From contig OZ014424.1 in the NCBI GenBank assembly GCA_963965975.1, positions 5,784,380-5,848,379 of the forward strand: DNA of 64,000 bases, read 5' to 3'. This DNA comes from Xestospongia bergquistia. Lineage: Eukaryota; Porifera; Demospongiae; Haplosclerida; Petrosiidae. Under the pieces are notes generated by a model that searched no databases, was not told the DNA's origin, and worked only from the letters and a program-made list of their open reading frames with translations. Both the position numbers and the translations under genes were made by a program. Shown here piece by piece: positions 26,880 through 42,982 of this stretch; position 1 is the stretch's first letter; every line of letters starts with the position of its first letter.

Positions 26880-28205
26880 ATGCAGTCTACAAGCAGTTCT
26901 TTGCTAAGATCTAAACAACGTAGATCCACTTACAGCTACAGGTATGAGACTGTTAATAAGTAATTATTGTATTAATATTATTAGTCAATTGAGAACACAA
27001 TGTGTGCAGACATTGGGAACTACTGAGTTACAGTCTGAACGAACTAGATCAGCAGGTGGCGCTAGTAGTTTAAGTGGATCAATACAATTAGAGTCACTAG
27101 TCCAAAATAAAGATGATATTGAACGTGATGGAAGAGTAGGTATGTACATATTACTGTGTTGTCATGGCAACCATTGTGTATAGTTGATCACGTGGCCTCT
27201 TATCAAAGAGTGAGTGATACTGATGATGGGTTTATTACAGTATCTTTTACTGAAGCTGAAAGAGCAGAACAAGAAGAGTTTAATGTTCTATTGAAAAGGG
27301 TATATCATATTATTAATTTAGTATTAATTATTGTAATCATTATAGGAGTCTAGCTGGAAACGATCTTGTCTTCATAAAGGACTTATTTCAAATATGATTT
27401 TTTTAATAATACTAGTAGTAGGTGTGGCATTAGTTGAGTATAATTTTCCATTTGAAGGGTTTCGTTTTGGGACACAAAGTGATATATCATGTCGTAATAG
27501 AACAGCACTATGTTTTGGTTTGAGAACTATTCGATCTGTCGGTGTTTTTGGATTTGCAAGTATGTTAGTCAAAATGTCTTTAAAAACATATCATTATTAT
27601 TATTATTATTATTATAGCTGGCATTATTAACTGGTTGTTTATTGAATTATTATTTAGAAAAGTATACTGTTTATTTGGAAGGTAAGTCATTAATAACAGT
27701 CAATGTTATATTGTTATATCTACAGTGGTGTTATTAAAACACATTACAAAGATATACTCAATGGATTTAGATCAGTCATTTTAGATGTAATATTTGATGT
27801 ACAAAAATTACAACAATTTTTCTCTGGGAAAAATGAAAAAGTTCAGAAAATGTTAAAATTAGGTACGTCATCACAGGCAATATATTATTGTTACAATATT
27901 TTATTAATAGATGCACAAATTGGAGGTTTATTAAATTCAGATGCAGCAAATACTGTAATTGATCAAAAAATTGATAACATACTCTCTAGTCCACAAGGTA
28001 ATTATGCAATTAATAGTAATTATTAATATATTATTTAGGGTTTGTCTTATTACATATGGGAGTTGATAAGGAAGCACTTCGTACAACTTTACAATGTCAT
28101 ATTAGATCCTTTATAAATGAAATATCTCCAACAGTAAATTAAAGTTTACCCAATCAATTTATTATATATTATAGATATATATATATATATTGTTATTATA
28201 ATATA

Positions 28206-28256
<51 letters not shown>

Positions 28257-28616
28257 TATTGTTATTATAATATATATATATATTATAGATATATAAACAA
28301 TTTGTTGTACCTGGTATATCAGATGGAGAAGGCCTCAAAAGTGAAGTCAGTTACATTTTATGCTGACAATGCATTTTATTATCTAATCTAGATCAATTAT
28401 ATATTGGAGCCTAAATTAGCAGCATTGACACCGACGGATATTAATAAAGTAAAAGGTTACCATGGTAACTTGTATATTACATGTATTTCATAGATTGTTG
28501 CTGTGATGTTACGTAAACACTTAAGTTGGGTTATTATATGGGGAAATTTATTTGGAGCAGGAGTGGCTTTATTATATGAACTTTTATTATTAACTCTTAG
28601 ATTAACAATTAATTAA
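26880..28616 (+). CDS. DUF445-like (YheB/YjiN-type) membrane protein
   Basis: About ten exons. A hydrophilic, Ser-rich N-terminal region (MQSTSSSLLRSKQRRS) precedes a transmembrane helix (LISNMIFLIILVVGVALVEY), then AGIINWLFIELLFRKVYCLFG. The latter resembles the 'G-TNWLAIKMLFRP' hallmark of bacterial DUF445 proteins. A long alpha-helical middle follows (VIKTHYKDILNGFRSVILDV; KIDNILSSPQG). The C-terminal hydrophobic segment LSWVIIWGNLFGAGVALLYE resembles the family's closing helix. The function of DUF445 is unknown. The assignment is from remembered family features and not certain. One intron near 28,150-28,290 is almost pure AT repeat. Confidence 0.55.
28160..28290. repeat. AT dinucleotide tract in intron
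   Basis: Long (TA)n runs broken twice by TTGTTATTATAA, forming a nearly palindromic, hairpin-prone block inside an intron of the DUF445-like gene. Confidence 0.9.
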
Positions 28617-28643
28617 TAATATGTGTGTATATTTATGTGGGCG

Positions 28644-30523
28644 TCACTTTCTTTTAAAATGTCCACCTGATTTGGTTTTCTTTTTAAGTGGTCCTTTGCT
28701 ATGTCCACTATCAGTACTCTTAATAATTAATAACATTTAATTAATAGGATCATACTCATTAACATACCTTTCTTTTATTAGCAGGAGAAGGAATTGCTTT
28801 AAAAAAAGAATCTAAACGACCTTGAGTTGAACCTTCTTTGCTTTTTAATAACTTCTTGACTCCATTACGAATACGATCTTCACTAATATAACATTGTAAT
28901 AATGTCACATGATTGTCACATGACTTACTTAAAACCTTTTTCTTCCACTAAGAACTGTATCAATCCTTCTTCATTAGGAGTAGTCCATTTTAACTAAAGA
29001 CATAATCTTATTACATTATTATAATTATAACACATTACCTCAATACTACCAGGATCAGTAACTTCTGGCTCTGAGAACAAGGCCCTAGCATCCTATATTA
29101 TAATCATGTTATCATCAATATTGTATATGATAGACAGACTCTTTATTTTCAATAACACTTACTTCATATGGCCAGTCATCAGGTACTTGGTAACCTTTCT
29201 ACAAGATATTATATGAACAAAAGATGAAATAAAATGAAAAAATTACTTTGCCTTCTTTCTTAATACTTTCTATTATCTTCTCAATTGTACCATGTTGACG
29301 TAACAATGTGATTGCTTTTACTGGTCCAACTCCTAATATTATATATAACTTAGTAGGTGTGGTTTACTCTACCCACCTCTAATAGAGTCACAATAATCAC
29401 AGCCCAATAAAATACATAGATCTATAAACTATAAGGAGTAGACTCCTGGTCATAATAAGAAAATTAAAATTTAATCTAAACCTCAGTTTGTGTCATCTCT
29501 AGTTCTGCTAATACACGATCTAAATGAATTTCTCTGACGGGAAGTTTCCTGTAATAACTTTAGTTATTGTTTAATTAATGTAATTTATACCTTGCTTCAC
29601 TTGCTGTTAAATTTCGTAGCAAAATATTTGATCCAAAAGTTAATGCATCCATATCTTCTGTGGCTGTTGCAAACACTTTACCAGATCTAGCCAGTACAGC
29701 ACATTGTGCTTCAGCTTCACAGGGAGCCTGAAAAAGAATTACATTATAATAATAAGTGGGTGGAGTTAATTACCTCAACATAAGGTATTCCCATTAATGT
29801 TAATAGTTGTTTGGCTTCATCAACATGTTGTGGTGTCACCTTTACCTAATAAGCTACGACATCATTATGACATCATTGTGTATATGACATACAAGTCTTT
29901 TTTGAAACTTTTCCATTTCTTCTGCATCACCTACATAATAATAATAAAAATAATATGACCACACCCCTATAATTAACATAATATTGCCTTGTTCTTCAGC
30001 TTTTTCAAATTCTTTTTGTGCTGCAGATCTTCGTTCTGCTCTTTTAGCTAACTAATATTATAATTATGTTATATTACATTAATTATTGTATACTGACTTC
30101 ACCAGATTTAAGTGTGGGTGGTTTACCATCAAATACATATCTAGTTAAAGTCATATACATATGACTATCACATGACAATCACATGACTTACACAGGTTTA
30201 ATACCATTTTCTACCATACGAATTGTCCGATAGAAGAAACCCATTAAGTGACTGTTTAAAGTATAAAATAAATACTATTAATATTAATATAGTAACCTTG
30301 TCGTTTCTCCACTTTCTGTTGTTAACATTTGTCCATCTTGTCTTACAGCTATTAAGAACTGATAGAGGCTCATTGATGCATCAATAGCAATTTTACGACC
30401 TACATTATATAATTATTATATAAATTTAATTGATTCCTTACCAAAATAACTTTTAAATTCATGATCTTTAATACTTGATGGAGCATAATCTCCTAGTAAT
30501 TTGGACAGTCCATGGATACCCAT
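28644..30523 (-). CDS. FEN1: Flap endonuclease 1
   Basis: A structure-specific nuclease for Okazaki fragment maturation and long-patch repair. It starts [20 protein letters not shown] and continues [20 protein letters not shown], the metal-binding Asp region of XPG-family nucleases. Further exons include [20 protein letters not shown] and [20 protein letters not shown]. The C-terminus has the nuclear-type basic tail [16 protein letters not shown], preceded by QGRLDSFFK, a PIP-box-like PCNA-binding motif (Q..[LI]..FF). About 13 exons. Its first codons overlap, on the opposite strand, the first codons of the next gene (30,512-30,523). Confidence 0.95.
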
Positions 30524-31362
30524 ACTGTGCCACCTCTTTTTAACACGTGGATACACGGAATTTTACGGAAGTATTTAAAAGAACTGGCAGAAATCATGGC
30601 ATTAGACAAACATATATCAAACCGAGATACTGAAGCCATTATTAGTATGTGTAACAATTATTTAAAGTTATTTGATATTATATATTGTAGATTGTGTACC
30701 TATTGACTTCCAACAAGAGACAGTTAATCCAGTTCATTTAGCGATCTTCACTGTCGAAGAAATATGGTCAAATAAAATGGCAGATTGGTACGACTCTTCA
30801 TTGGAGCTCATGAAATATATAAATGATTGTGTACCTAATGTACAGCCAAATAAATACAACAGATTACTCATGAATATGATGATGAAGGTGTGTTATTCTA
30901 CTAACGATATCTCTATCACATGTTTAATAGTCTGCAGTATACGTTTATATAAATGATTTATCTGAAAATAAGACAATATTTTACAACTGTGTTGATAAAT
31001 ACTTCAATAGTACAGATAAAGTAAGTTTACCATAAAATGTATTACATATATTATTATCATTACAGAACCCATTAAATGTTAAGGCTCGTAATAATCTGTT
31101 ATCTTTACCAAATGAAAGTAACTTGTTTATTAAGAGTTTATTATTTGGGAAAACAGCAGAAACTGAACATGTTCAATTAGTTCAGTTACTTGATAACTAT
31201 TTTAAATCAATAAAAGATACTTTATTGCCACCTTTAGAACTATCTACAAAACAAGTACATATTTACTATTAACTATAATATGATTTATTTGTTACTATAG
31301 CAACCTCAAACTCCACCTACGACATCCATTCTTAAGAAACATAAAAAGAAAAAAAAGTTATT

Positions 31363-31366
<4 letters not shown>
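30512..31366 (+). CDS. Helical protein, possible TRF-homology (TRFH) domain
   Basis: Five exons, roughly 230 residues, not a firmly recognised family. I see a possible TRFH domain as in TERF1/TERF2: [20 protein letters not shown], then [20 protein letters not shown] (compare a TRF2 pattern of 'C-SFD..-LTPLE-AI'), [17 protein letters not shown], and [19 protein letters not shown] (compare 'DP-T-KLRNDLLNII-EKN'). No Myb domain follows; it ends in a basic tail ([13 protein letters not shown]). The start at 30,512 overlaps FEN1 codons on the other strand. A downstream ATG near 30,597 would avoid the overlap but remove the first helix. The stop codon overlaps that of LARS2. Confidence 0.45.
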
Positions 31367-35348
<3,982 letters not shown>

Positions 35349-35412
35349 AAATCGACATGTGGTCAATGTTTGTGTGGCTTAATTCCACGTGGTTAAGAGA
35401 ATACTAAAGTAT

Positions 35413-35473
35413 ACGGAAACACTCTGAAATTTCTACACAAAATTAAAGCGGGAATATATAATCAGTTCCGTAT
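35413..35473 (+). promoter_or_regulatory. Shared 61-base divergent-promoter element, copy A (LARS2/NDC1)
   Basis: It runs from ACGGAAAC to TTCCGTAT. It shares CTGAAATTT, a GGGAATA block and the flanking GTATAC...GTATACTAC with two other promoters in this window, with identical end-to-end length. It lies 64 bases from the LARS2 start codon and 46 bases from the NDC1 start codon. The ends form an inverted repeat (AGTATACGGAA/TTCCGTATACT). Confidence 0.75.
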
Positions 35474-35519
35474 ACTACAGATAAAGTACACGTTTGGCTC
35501 CCTCTCTCCATCTGTTATA

Positions 35520-38028
35520 ATGCAATGGTTTACATATGTGGTAAGTGTTCAGCATATATTTATAAAACAGCAACTGTTTAGGTTTATCCATGGAGAACTG
35601 CTGCTAGTACTGTATGGCTTATAATATTGACCACACCTATTTTATTTGTCTATCAACTTATTTACGTGAGTTAAAATGATGTTGTATTACTTTTTAATAT
35701 ATTATAATTTAGTGTAATTTGTTATGGTGGACTAAAGAATGGGTGGAGTCACTGGTCATGTTAGCATACATTATATTTTATTATCTCTCTCTAATTTTCC
35801 TTCATATAAGTCACTCATGGTCACTAACAGGTATGATGTCATAATGATGTCTTATGATGTCATTTGTAACAGTTAAACCAGTCATTGGAAAAACTCGATT
35901 GGAAAAATTATGGAACATTATTAAACCAAACCATTTCTTTATCATATGCTTCTATGTTGCTATGGCAACCACACAAGCTATGTGTTTAATGACTTTTAGT
36001 GGATCAACACAACATCAGTAAGTTACTGTAGCTACCATTTTTGCTATGGTTACTGTTAATAAAGCATTAGGTTACCAGTTATGACTCAAGGAGCTTTTCT
36101 TGTAAGCCACACACTCTTACTAGTCAATATTATTCTCATATTTAACAGGGTTTGCTATACAGTCTACGATATTTTAAAAACAATGATTATGTGCTTTTAT
36201 TTCCTACACTTCAAGTAATTATTACATTAATATATACAAGAATTGTTTATCTTTATAGCAAAGGAAACTATTTAGAATTAAAGCACATTTTGTTCAGTTG
36301 CTGAAAAGGGCTCTTCTCTTTTATTTTAAGGCAATATAGACTATATATATTACTATAAATATTGGATTATTATAGGACATTACTGTTATTATACCAATAT
36401 GTTTTCTATTAAGTAAGTTGAACGTATTAAAAAGCAAATATATTACATGTTATTAGATTGGTGGTCATCAGGTCTTGTAACTTCTATCAAAATGTTCTTT
36501 GATATTTGGTTACTTTTGCAAATGATATTAAGTGGTATTACCTTATATATCACTTGGTATGTGAGTATTAAATTATTCAGAGTCTTTCATTCTGAGGTAA
36601 ACTCAACAGTTGTGAACAATAACTGACTACATTTCTATTAGGCCATTAGGTTTCTAGTTATTGCCTCTTTTACAGAGGAATCACCTCGTGTATTATCTAA
36701 TGCATTAAAATCTGATAATTTGTTACTTAAAGTATAGTAATATTATAATTATACCTCAAATATATCTATATGATGTATAGTACCTAGGATTTTTAGATTT
36801 AGCAGATATATCTCTGAATTCTCCAGCAAGGAGACGTCAGGTAGACATTTATAACTCAGTCATTTTAATGTTATCTTTTTGTTAAGATATTTGGTTTAAG
36901 TTCACAAGGTCAACCTGCTACATGGGACACTATTCACTTACAATGTATACAAGTAATACAAAGTTTTATTAAACAATTAGGAGGACAAGTACTTGAACAG
37001 ACACCTTCCTTCCCTCCAATAACAGGTAAGATCCTATCATTAATGATTTAATAAAGATCTAACTAAATAGAACAGCGTTCTAAACTGACAACAAACAAAG
37101 GATGGTATTATCCTGATCAAGTAACTCAATCTGTCATTACAAGAAGACAGATTGTAAACAAGAGAGCTTGTTTATCATACAGTAAGTATGTGTTATAAAT
37201 CTTTGTTGTATAATTCTTTCACAGGTGGTACACAAGATGTGGCCCCTCCTCATCATGAGGACCAGTGGAAGCAAGTTAGAGAAGCCATTATAACTTTAAA
37301 GAAAGTACCAAAAGCCCTTGCTGTCTATTTGAAAAAGAAAGCAATCTTCTCATTCTTCTTAAAAGAAGTATAAACAATATCGTAACCACACCCCTTCACT
37401 AATTCTTAATACTAGTTACCAGAGGCAACTCACGATACAACATATTGTCAGACCCCTCTTTATCTATGGGCAATAACTGGTATGGATTGCAATGTATGTA
37501 TATGTGTTATATTAAGTTCCTATAATAGCTTTATGTCAGTTATCATCTAAATCATATTATGAAGATAAATATGGTGTAGTTCAAAGAGTAAGTAACTTTA
37601 TAATATATCTTGTTAAATTGTTTTATTGTTCAGACATTGCCCAACACTCTCAATACATTACTACAGTTGTCACTGGTAAGAACAATATTTTGACCACACC
37701 CCCTTAAAAAGAATTAGTTATTGGAGAAACAAGTACGACAACCTTTTGGCTCTGCCCACTTTGATGACAACAGATTAGTGTTGCTACTGAGGAATGGTAA
37801 ATATGCTTTGAAAACAGGTACATGTGTCATAATTATCACAGCCGCTGATAACTGTATCTTCCTAGCTGTTAATGAAGGCCTGCAACTGTTATCTCAAACA
37901 TTCCATCATGAAACCAGGTACATTGTTAAGTAATATATCATGTATGTGTCTGTAGATTTCTACAGTTAACAAATGATAATATACAGCAATGGAATAAGCT
38001 CCACCCCCACCCAATAATGACAATATAA
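35520..38028 (+). CDS. NDC1: Nucleoporin NDC1 (TMEM48)
   Basis: A polytopic nuclear-envelope nucleoporin needed for pore assembly. About 17 short exons. The first half has several hydrophobic helices (VWLIILTTPILFVYQLIYV; MLAYIIFYYLSLIFLHI; IIPICFLL). The middle contains YLGFLDLADISLNSPARRRQ and then IFGLSSQGQPATWDTI, which line up with the conserved 'YLALQDL..S..SPSRRQ.VFSLSQPGGHP--W' block of NDC1. The cytoplasmic C-terminal half ends near QPFGSAHFDDNRLVLLLRN. The first exon is only seven codons (MQWFTYV). The stop is 23 bases from the convergent CDT1 stop. Confidence 0.88.
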
Positions 38029-38051
38029 AAAGTGATATGACTTGTGTAATA

Positions 38052-39782
38052 TTATAAAACACTTAATTCTTTTGTTCTCTTCTCTAATTTTTGGTTAATT
38101 GTCTTCAAATTTATACCTTTATTCTTAATTTTTAAGTATTCCACTTTACGAACGCTAACTTTCATGATCCATTCTGGAATTATATCCAACAAACAATGGA
38201 TATGTTCACTGACTTGATCTAAAAACCACACCCATTAATTATATTCATACTACCACAATAACATACCTGTAGTTAATGAGGAGGAGTGACTATCAGATAC
38301 TTTTTTGAAGACATCCTCTAAAGGAATAGCTGCTTTTCCTTCAGTCACAAATAATCTTTAGTTAATAAAGTAAATATTATTGATTATAAGAGATACAACT
38401 TACGATCGTAATATACGACACATTTCTGGTAATCTCGACATCATCTTTATTTTTTTCTCATTTGCTGGATTTCTTGTCATTTCAAGTTTCGCACGAATGG
38501 CTTCTTTCTGACGTACCTAAAATTTTATAATAATAATTAAAAGATAATTAAAGGGGCTTACTTTTTCTATAATAGCTGATGATACTCCTTTTAATGGAGA
38601 CACTGGGGGTTGACTAAGTTGACTCTCTGGTTTACTATCAGTTTCCTTAGCAACTGTTGCCAAGGCAACCTGAACTCTGGCAGATAATTTGTTCTGAGTA
38701 ACTTCCAATACATCTTTTGCTGTTGTATAACTCTCTAATTAGGGGTGTGGCAATAGCCTAGGCCATAACAAATAACTTACCTTTGATTGGTGGACGTGGC
38801 AATTCTCCCTCTACAACATCAGGGACACTATCTAATAAAAATGCCGGATGCCAGCGATATAACTTGTCCCTAGGTATTGTAATAGGTGGATTGAGACTGG
38901 ATAAAAAGTCCTATCAAATGCAATAAGAAAATTAATATTGACCCTCCCCACTCATTACTTCATGATGTTTAACAGCAATATCCAGCAACTTGTTGTGAAA
39001 TATATTCTTTCTTTTAATTAGAGAATTCTCTGTCTCTTCAATATTAGTTTCCACAGTTAGTTGATAGCTGTTATATTTAGATCGATCCATAGTACCAGGG
39101 ACATGAGTCTCCTGACGATAGATAAATGCCTTAGGATAAACAGTCTTCATTTGAGCTAAATGTTTAACTTCAAAGTTCCTATATAAATATTAGGTAGTGT
39201 AGAAAGTATGAGGGACTTACTTGCGTGTCATTTCTTGTACTGCTTGTTTTAATTTATCGAAAGTACAAATTTCTTGACGTTTGACAAACATACCAGAGAC
39301 CACATCAACACATCTAAACTTTTCCTCAAGTATTCGATATTCATAAGGTAATGGCAAGTCTTTTTGAGGTACTTGAGGAAGAGCTAAAGCATTTAGCCGT
39401 TTATATGCTGGAACTTTTTTTGTGCTTTCATTATCTGACAAAGAACTTCTACATGATGCAGAGTCAGGTGCCACCAACTCATCATATTTTAGACGACGAC
39501 TATATGTATGAAAGTCACATGACAGATCACATGATTATACACTTACTTTGATTTTTTTGGACTAGTAAATTCGATTGATTTAAATTTTTCAAGTCGTGGT
39601 GACTCCTTGGATGGAGTAGTCACTGTTTCTTCCCTACACTTTATCTTACAATCCCCACTTGTACTAGGAGGTGTGTCATCAAGATCACTATCACTTATTT
39701 TTCTTCGTTTTGATGGAATATTTTCATCATTACCTGCTCTTTTACGAACTGTAAAATATCTTTTCATTTGAGTCTGCGCCAT
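38052..39782 (-). CDS. CDT1: DNA replication factor CDT1
   Basis: A replication licensing factor that loads MCM2-7. The N-terminus MAQTQMKRYFTVRKR contains a PIP box (Q-x-x-M-x-x-Y-F) followed by basic residues, the arrangement used by CDT1 for PCNA-coupled destruction via CRL4-Cdt2. A disordered basic segment follows (PSKRRKISDSDLDDTPPSTS). The geminin-binding winged-helix region reads PLPYEYRILEEKFRCVDVVS then KRQEICTFDKLKQAVQ and KTVYPKAFIYRQE. The C-terminal MCM-binding winged helix reads MSRLPEMCRILRSLFVTEGK. Seven or so exons. A consensus E2F site lies about 60 bases upstream. Confidence 0.92.
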
Positions 39783-39843
39783 CTAGAAAAAACAAATGAT
39801 AGTACGTTAACATCCCCTAACTTACTGAAACACCTTTTCACAC

Positions 39844-39855
39844 TTTTCCCGCGCC
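39844..39855 (-). promoter_or_regulatory. E2F-type site in the CDT1/macroH2A promoter
   Basis: TTTTCCCGCGCC fits the consensus TTTSSCGC extended form. It lies 62 bases from the CDT1 start codon, in a 305-base divergent spacer. CDT1 is a known E2F target in other animals; here the site is by motif only. Confidence 0.55.
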
Positions 39856-40087
39856 TACGTAAATTAACCCTTTGGCAACTAGCTGCTAGATCTAATTAAC
39901 AACATCACGAGTTTGGGTGGGCGTGCCTTTCTTTATTTGTGAAGACAGATTGTTTGGTAAGTAAACACATATCATAATACATTGATCAACTGTAATCTAA
40001 ACTAATTTGTAATGTAAAAGCTCTAAATATAGTACGTTGACAATTACAGTGCACAAATTATTGTCCTATAGAAATCACGTGATCAAT

Positions 40088-41158
40088 ATGAGTGGCCGTG
40101 CAGGGGTACAACGTAAGAAACGTTTAAGTCGTTCTGCTAAAGCAGGTATTGTTTTTCCAATAACACGTGTTCAACGATACTTAAAGCAAACCTTAAAACG
40201 AAGGATCCAATATGGTGCACCAATTTATCTTAGTGCTGTATTGGAATACCTCTGTGCTGAGATCCTTGAATTGGCTGGTAATGCTGCTAGAGACAACAAG
40301 AAACGTATTGTAACCCCACGACATATATTACTGGCTATTGCTAATGACACAGAACTGCATCAATTGACAAAGGGTGTGACCATTAGTCAGGGTGGAGTCC
40401 TACCTAATATTCATGAGGTTTTAATTAGCAATAAAAAGAAAAAAGTTGGATCAACAAAGGCTATAGTAAGTCCTCAGCCTCCACCCAAAAAGGCAGTTCC
40501 TCGTCCTAAGCCCAAAAAAGCAATTCGTTCCACACCAAAAAAGGGCAGAGGACGACCACCCCTCTCTGCTGGTTCCCATGCTACATCCAAAACTAGTGGA
40601 TTTATTACATTGAGTGAAAAGCTTCTTAATGGTGGTCAAAAACTAACTGTATTTCAAGGTGATCTTGCTAAAATTACATGTGATGCTGTAGTCCATCCAA
40701 CTAATTCGTCTCTCTCTCTGTCCGGTCAATGTGGCAGTGCTCTAAGTCGAGCTGGAGGGCCATCATTTCGTTCTGAAGTCAACAAAGTCTCTAATAGTAT
40801 TTCCATTGCTGTAGCGGAGGCTGTTGTTAGTGGAAGTGGTGCACTACCATGTCGTTGTGTTATACATGTACACAGTCCTTCGTGGAATGACACTGATGCT
40901 CTCCCTAACTTAGAAAAATCTGTTCAGTCTTGTCTTGATATTGCTGAGAAAGAAAAGCTTTCAACTGTGGCATTTCCATCTATTGCCAGTGGCTCTAATA
41001 ACTTTCCAAAACAGACATCGGCTCAAACTATTCTTCGTTGTATTCGTGATTATTATTCTGCAGCTACTGCCTGCACTGTCAAAGAAATTTATTTTGTTCT
41101 TTATGATATGGAAAGTATTGGCATTTACACATCAGAACTTGCTCGACTAGATCTGTAA
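40088..41158 (+). CDS. Core histone macro-H2A
   Basis: One uninterrupted coding exon of 356 codons (human about 370). Residues 1-120 are an H2A fold: [52 protein letters not shown] and [19 protein letters not shown] basic Pro/Lys linker follows (residues about 125-190, [20 protein letters not shown]). The macro domain occupies the rest: [31 protein letters not shown], and ending [17 protein letters not shown]. The start MSGRAG was preferred over the longer frame from 40,037 because it is the H2A start. A probable 5' UTR intron runs from about 39,957 to 40,049 (GTAAGT...TTACAG). It marks repressed chromatin in other animals. Confidence 0.93.
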   Translation: MSGRAGVQRKKRLSRSAKAGIVFPITRVQRYLKQTLKRRIQYGAPIYLSAVLEYLCAEILELAGNAARDNKKRIVTPRHILLAIANDTELHQLTKGVTISQGGVLPNIHEVLISNKKKKVGSTKAIVSPQPPPKKAVPRPKPKKAIRSTPKKGRGRPPLSAGSHATSKTSGFITLSEKLLNGGQKLTVFQGDLAKITCDAVVHPTNSSLSLSGQCGSALSRAGGPSFRSEVNKVSNSISIAVAEAVVSGSGALPCRCVIHVHSPSWNDTDALPNLEKSVQSCLDIAEKEKLSTVAFPSIASGSNNFPKQTSAQTILRCIRDYYSAATACTVKEIYFVLYDMESIGIYTSELARLDL

Positions 41159-41246
41159 ACTAGTTTTGTGATAATATATCATTTTTTAACCCATATTTAA
41201 ATTTTTAGCAATATCCTTTTATTTTAGATATTATAGTTTGTTGTTA

Positions 41247-42859
41247 TTATGTTGTTAGAGGTTTAAAATGATGGTAATTAAGAGATTGTTTAGTGAGTTG
41301 TTGCCACGTCTGTTGATATGTACATAGTGTCATCTAAGAAGACAATATTATTGTATATAAATTTTGTATATAACTCTTACTTCAGCTATCTCCACTTTTC
41401 TTTGCCAAATGTGTAATGTTTTAGTCAATTCATATTGACTAGCTCTTTCCTGTACATATTCCATGATCTATATTATAATGTAATATTTAGCAGTTGGACT
41501 AAACACTTACATCAGGGACGCGATAATCCTCAAGTTGACTTCGCATAATTTTGTTAACTTCCTCAGCTTTCTCTTTCTCCTAATAATAATATTAATAATT
41601 ACATGTATTATATGTTAATTTACTTTGATAACACTAGTTGTCTCTGCTTCAACTTTCTCTAACAAATCTTGATGTAGTTTCATATCATTATCTAACGACT
41701 TTGAGTTTGACGTTAAACTTTGAACTTTCTGTTTGTATGAATTGAGTACTTGCATTGTATTACCAGAAGATAATTTTAATTCAAGTAATTCTTTGTTTTT
41801 TTCTTCAACTTTTTCATGAAGTTGTTTGTTTTCAATTTTTAACTGTTCAAAATCAACTTCATGTCGAACTTCACCACTTTCCTCTTTCTAAATGGGAACT
41901 AATTATTAATTTAATTAAAGGGGCAAGCCACACCTGTTTTAATTGAGTCACAAGTTTTTGCCTTTTAACACGCATTGTTGAATTTTTCAGCCTCAATTTC
42001 TCCATCAAATTATCCTAGAAATAAATAATATATTATAAATGATAGTAATGACTTACTCGAGATCGGACATAATCTTCAAAATATTTTATTACTTTTTCTC
42101 CTAATAATTTTCCAGTTCTCTGTAAACAGTTACATAATGTGTGACTATAATAAGTGGGTGTGACTTACTGTGTTAACAGCACCACGAAGAATGTCACGTT
42201 CAAATTCATAACGTGCTTTATTTAATTCAGTCAATTTATGTTCAGACTCTGTTATCATAGCCTAAATAATAATTTATTAATTAAATTATTTAGTATAGGG
42301 GTATTACCTTGTGATTGTCAAGAACCCTTTGTCTTTCCTCCTTTTTTTTAGCCATTTCTTCTCTCAGTTCATCTAACTCTCTAGTAGCTATATCACATTT
42401 TTGTTCGACACTCAAGCGAAGTAGTCTGTATTAGAAATAATTTATTTACATTATTTATTGGATATATAGACCTCTCTGGAGTTGAGCCTAGTTTTTGTCG
42501 AGTCTTCTTCCGTTGACCAGTACGTCCGTCCATTTGTGTTGAGGAAACACCAGGTACTAAATAATGTAGTAATATTATATATTATAACTTATACTAACTT
42601 GTTTTGATTTGAGTATCTTTTGGATCCAACCTTTTGAGAAACTTTTCAAACATATCTACTTCTTTTTGTAATCCCTTACAAGCTTGTCTAAATATAACAT
42701 AATGTAATGTCTACAATGAAAAACTTACTCTGCCTGTTCAATCAATTGCTTTATTGCTTCATCTTCCATTTCTACTAACATCTCTGGAGGGACTGGATTG
42801 GAACTCTCACTGACAAGAGAGCCAGATGCTTCACTTATGGTCCTAGATAAACTCGCCAT
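41247..42859 (-). CDS. CCDC113: Coiled-coil domain-containing protein 113 (ciliary)
   Basis: Ten or so exons encode an almost entirely coiled-coil protein. N-terminal ACKGLQKEVDMFEKFLKRLD PKD and C-terminal blocks EYVQERASQYELTKTLHIWQ then RKVEIAEMTLCTYQQTWQ correspond to CCDC113/CFAP263 (compare 'TEMFEKYYAKLEPRD' and 'RMWERKVEIAEMSLKGHRKAW'). CCDC113 is a satellite and axonemal component required for cilia. The last exon is separated by an intron near 41,340-41,395. Its promoter has an X-box-like motif. The related CCDC96 shares the C-terminal domain; the N-terminal MFEKFLKRLDPKD favours CCDC113. Confidence 0.82.
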
Positions 42860-42874
42860 TGTTATTTAGGAACG

Positions 42875-42888
42875 GTAACCATGACAAC
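42875..42888 (-). promoter_or_regulatory. Candidate RFX X-box upstream of CCDC113
   Basis: GTAACCATGACAAC matches GTNRCC-NN-RGYAAC with one mismatch. It lies 15-29 bases upstream of the start codon. It is preceded by ACG, as is the GGTAACC near the TSNAXIP1 start. Assigned by motif only. Confidence 0.4.
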
Positions 42889-42982
42889 AGTAGTTTTCTA
42901 TTTAATGGGCAGCCGGCAACGTGGTATGTACGTGCTGTTGTGTTATCATTGAAGCAGTTGTATCTTCTTCAATCTCTTTAAA

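Noticed and set aside
40037-40087. Upstream in-frame extension of macroH2A
   Set aside because: The MSGRAG start is the H2A N-terminus, and a splice acceptor at about 40,049 places the extension in a 5' UTR.
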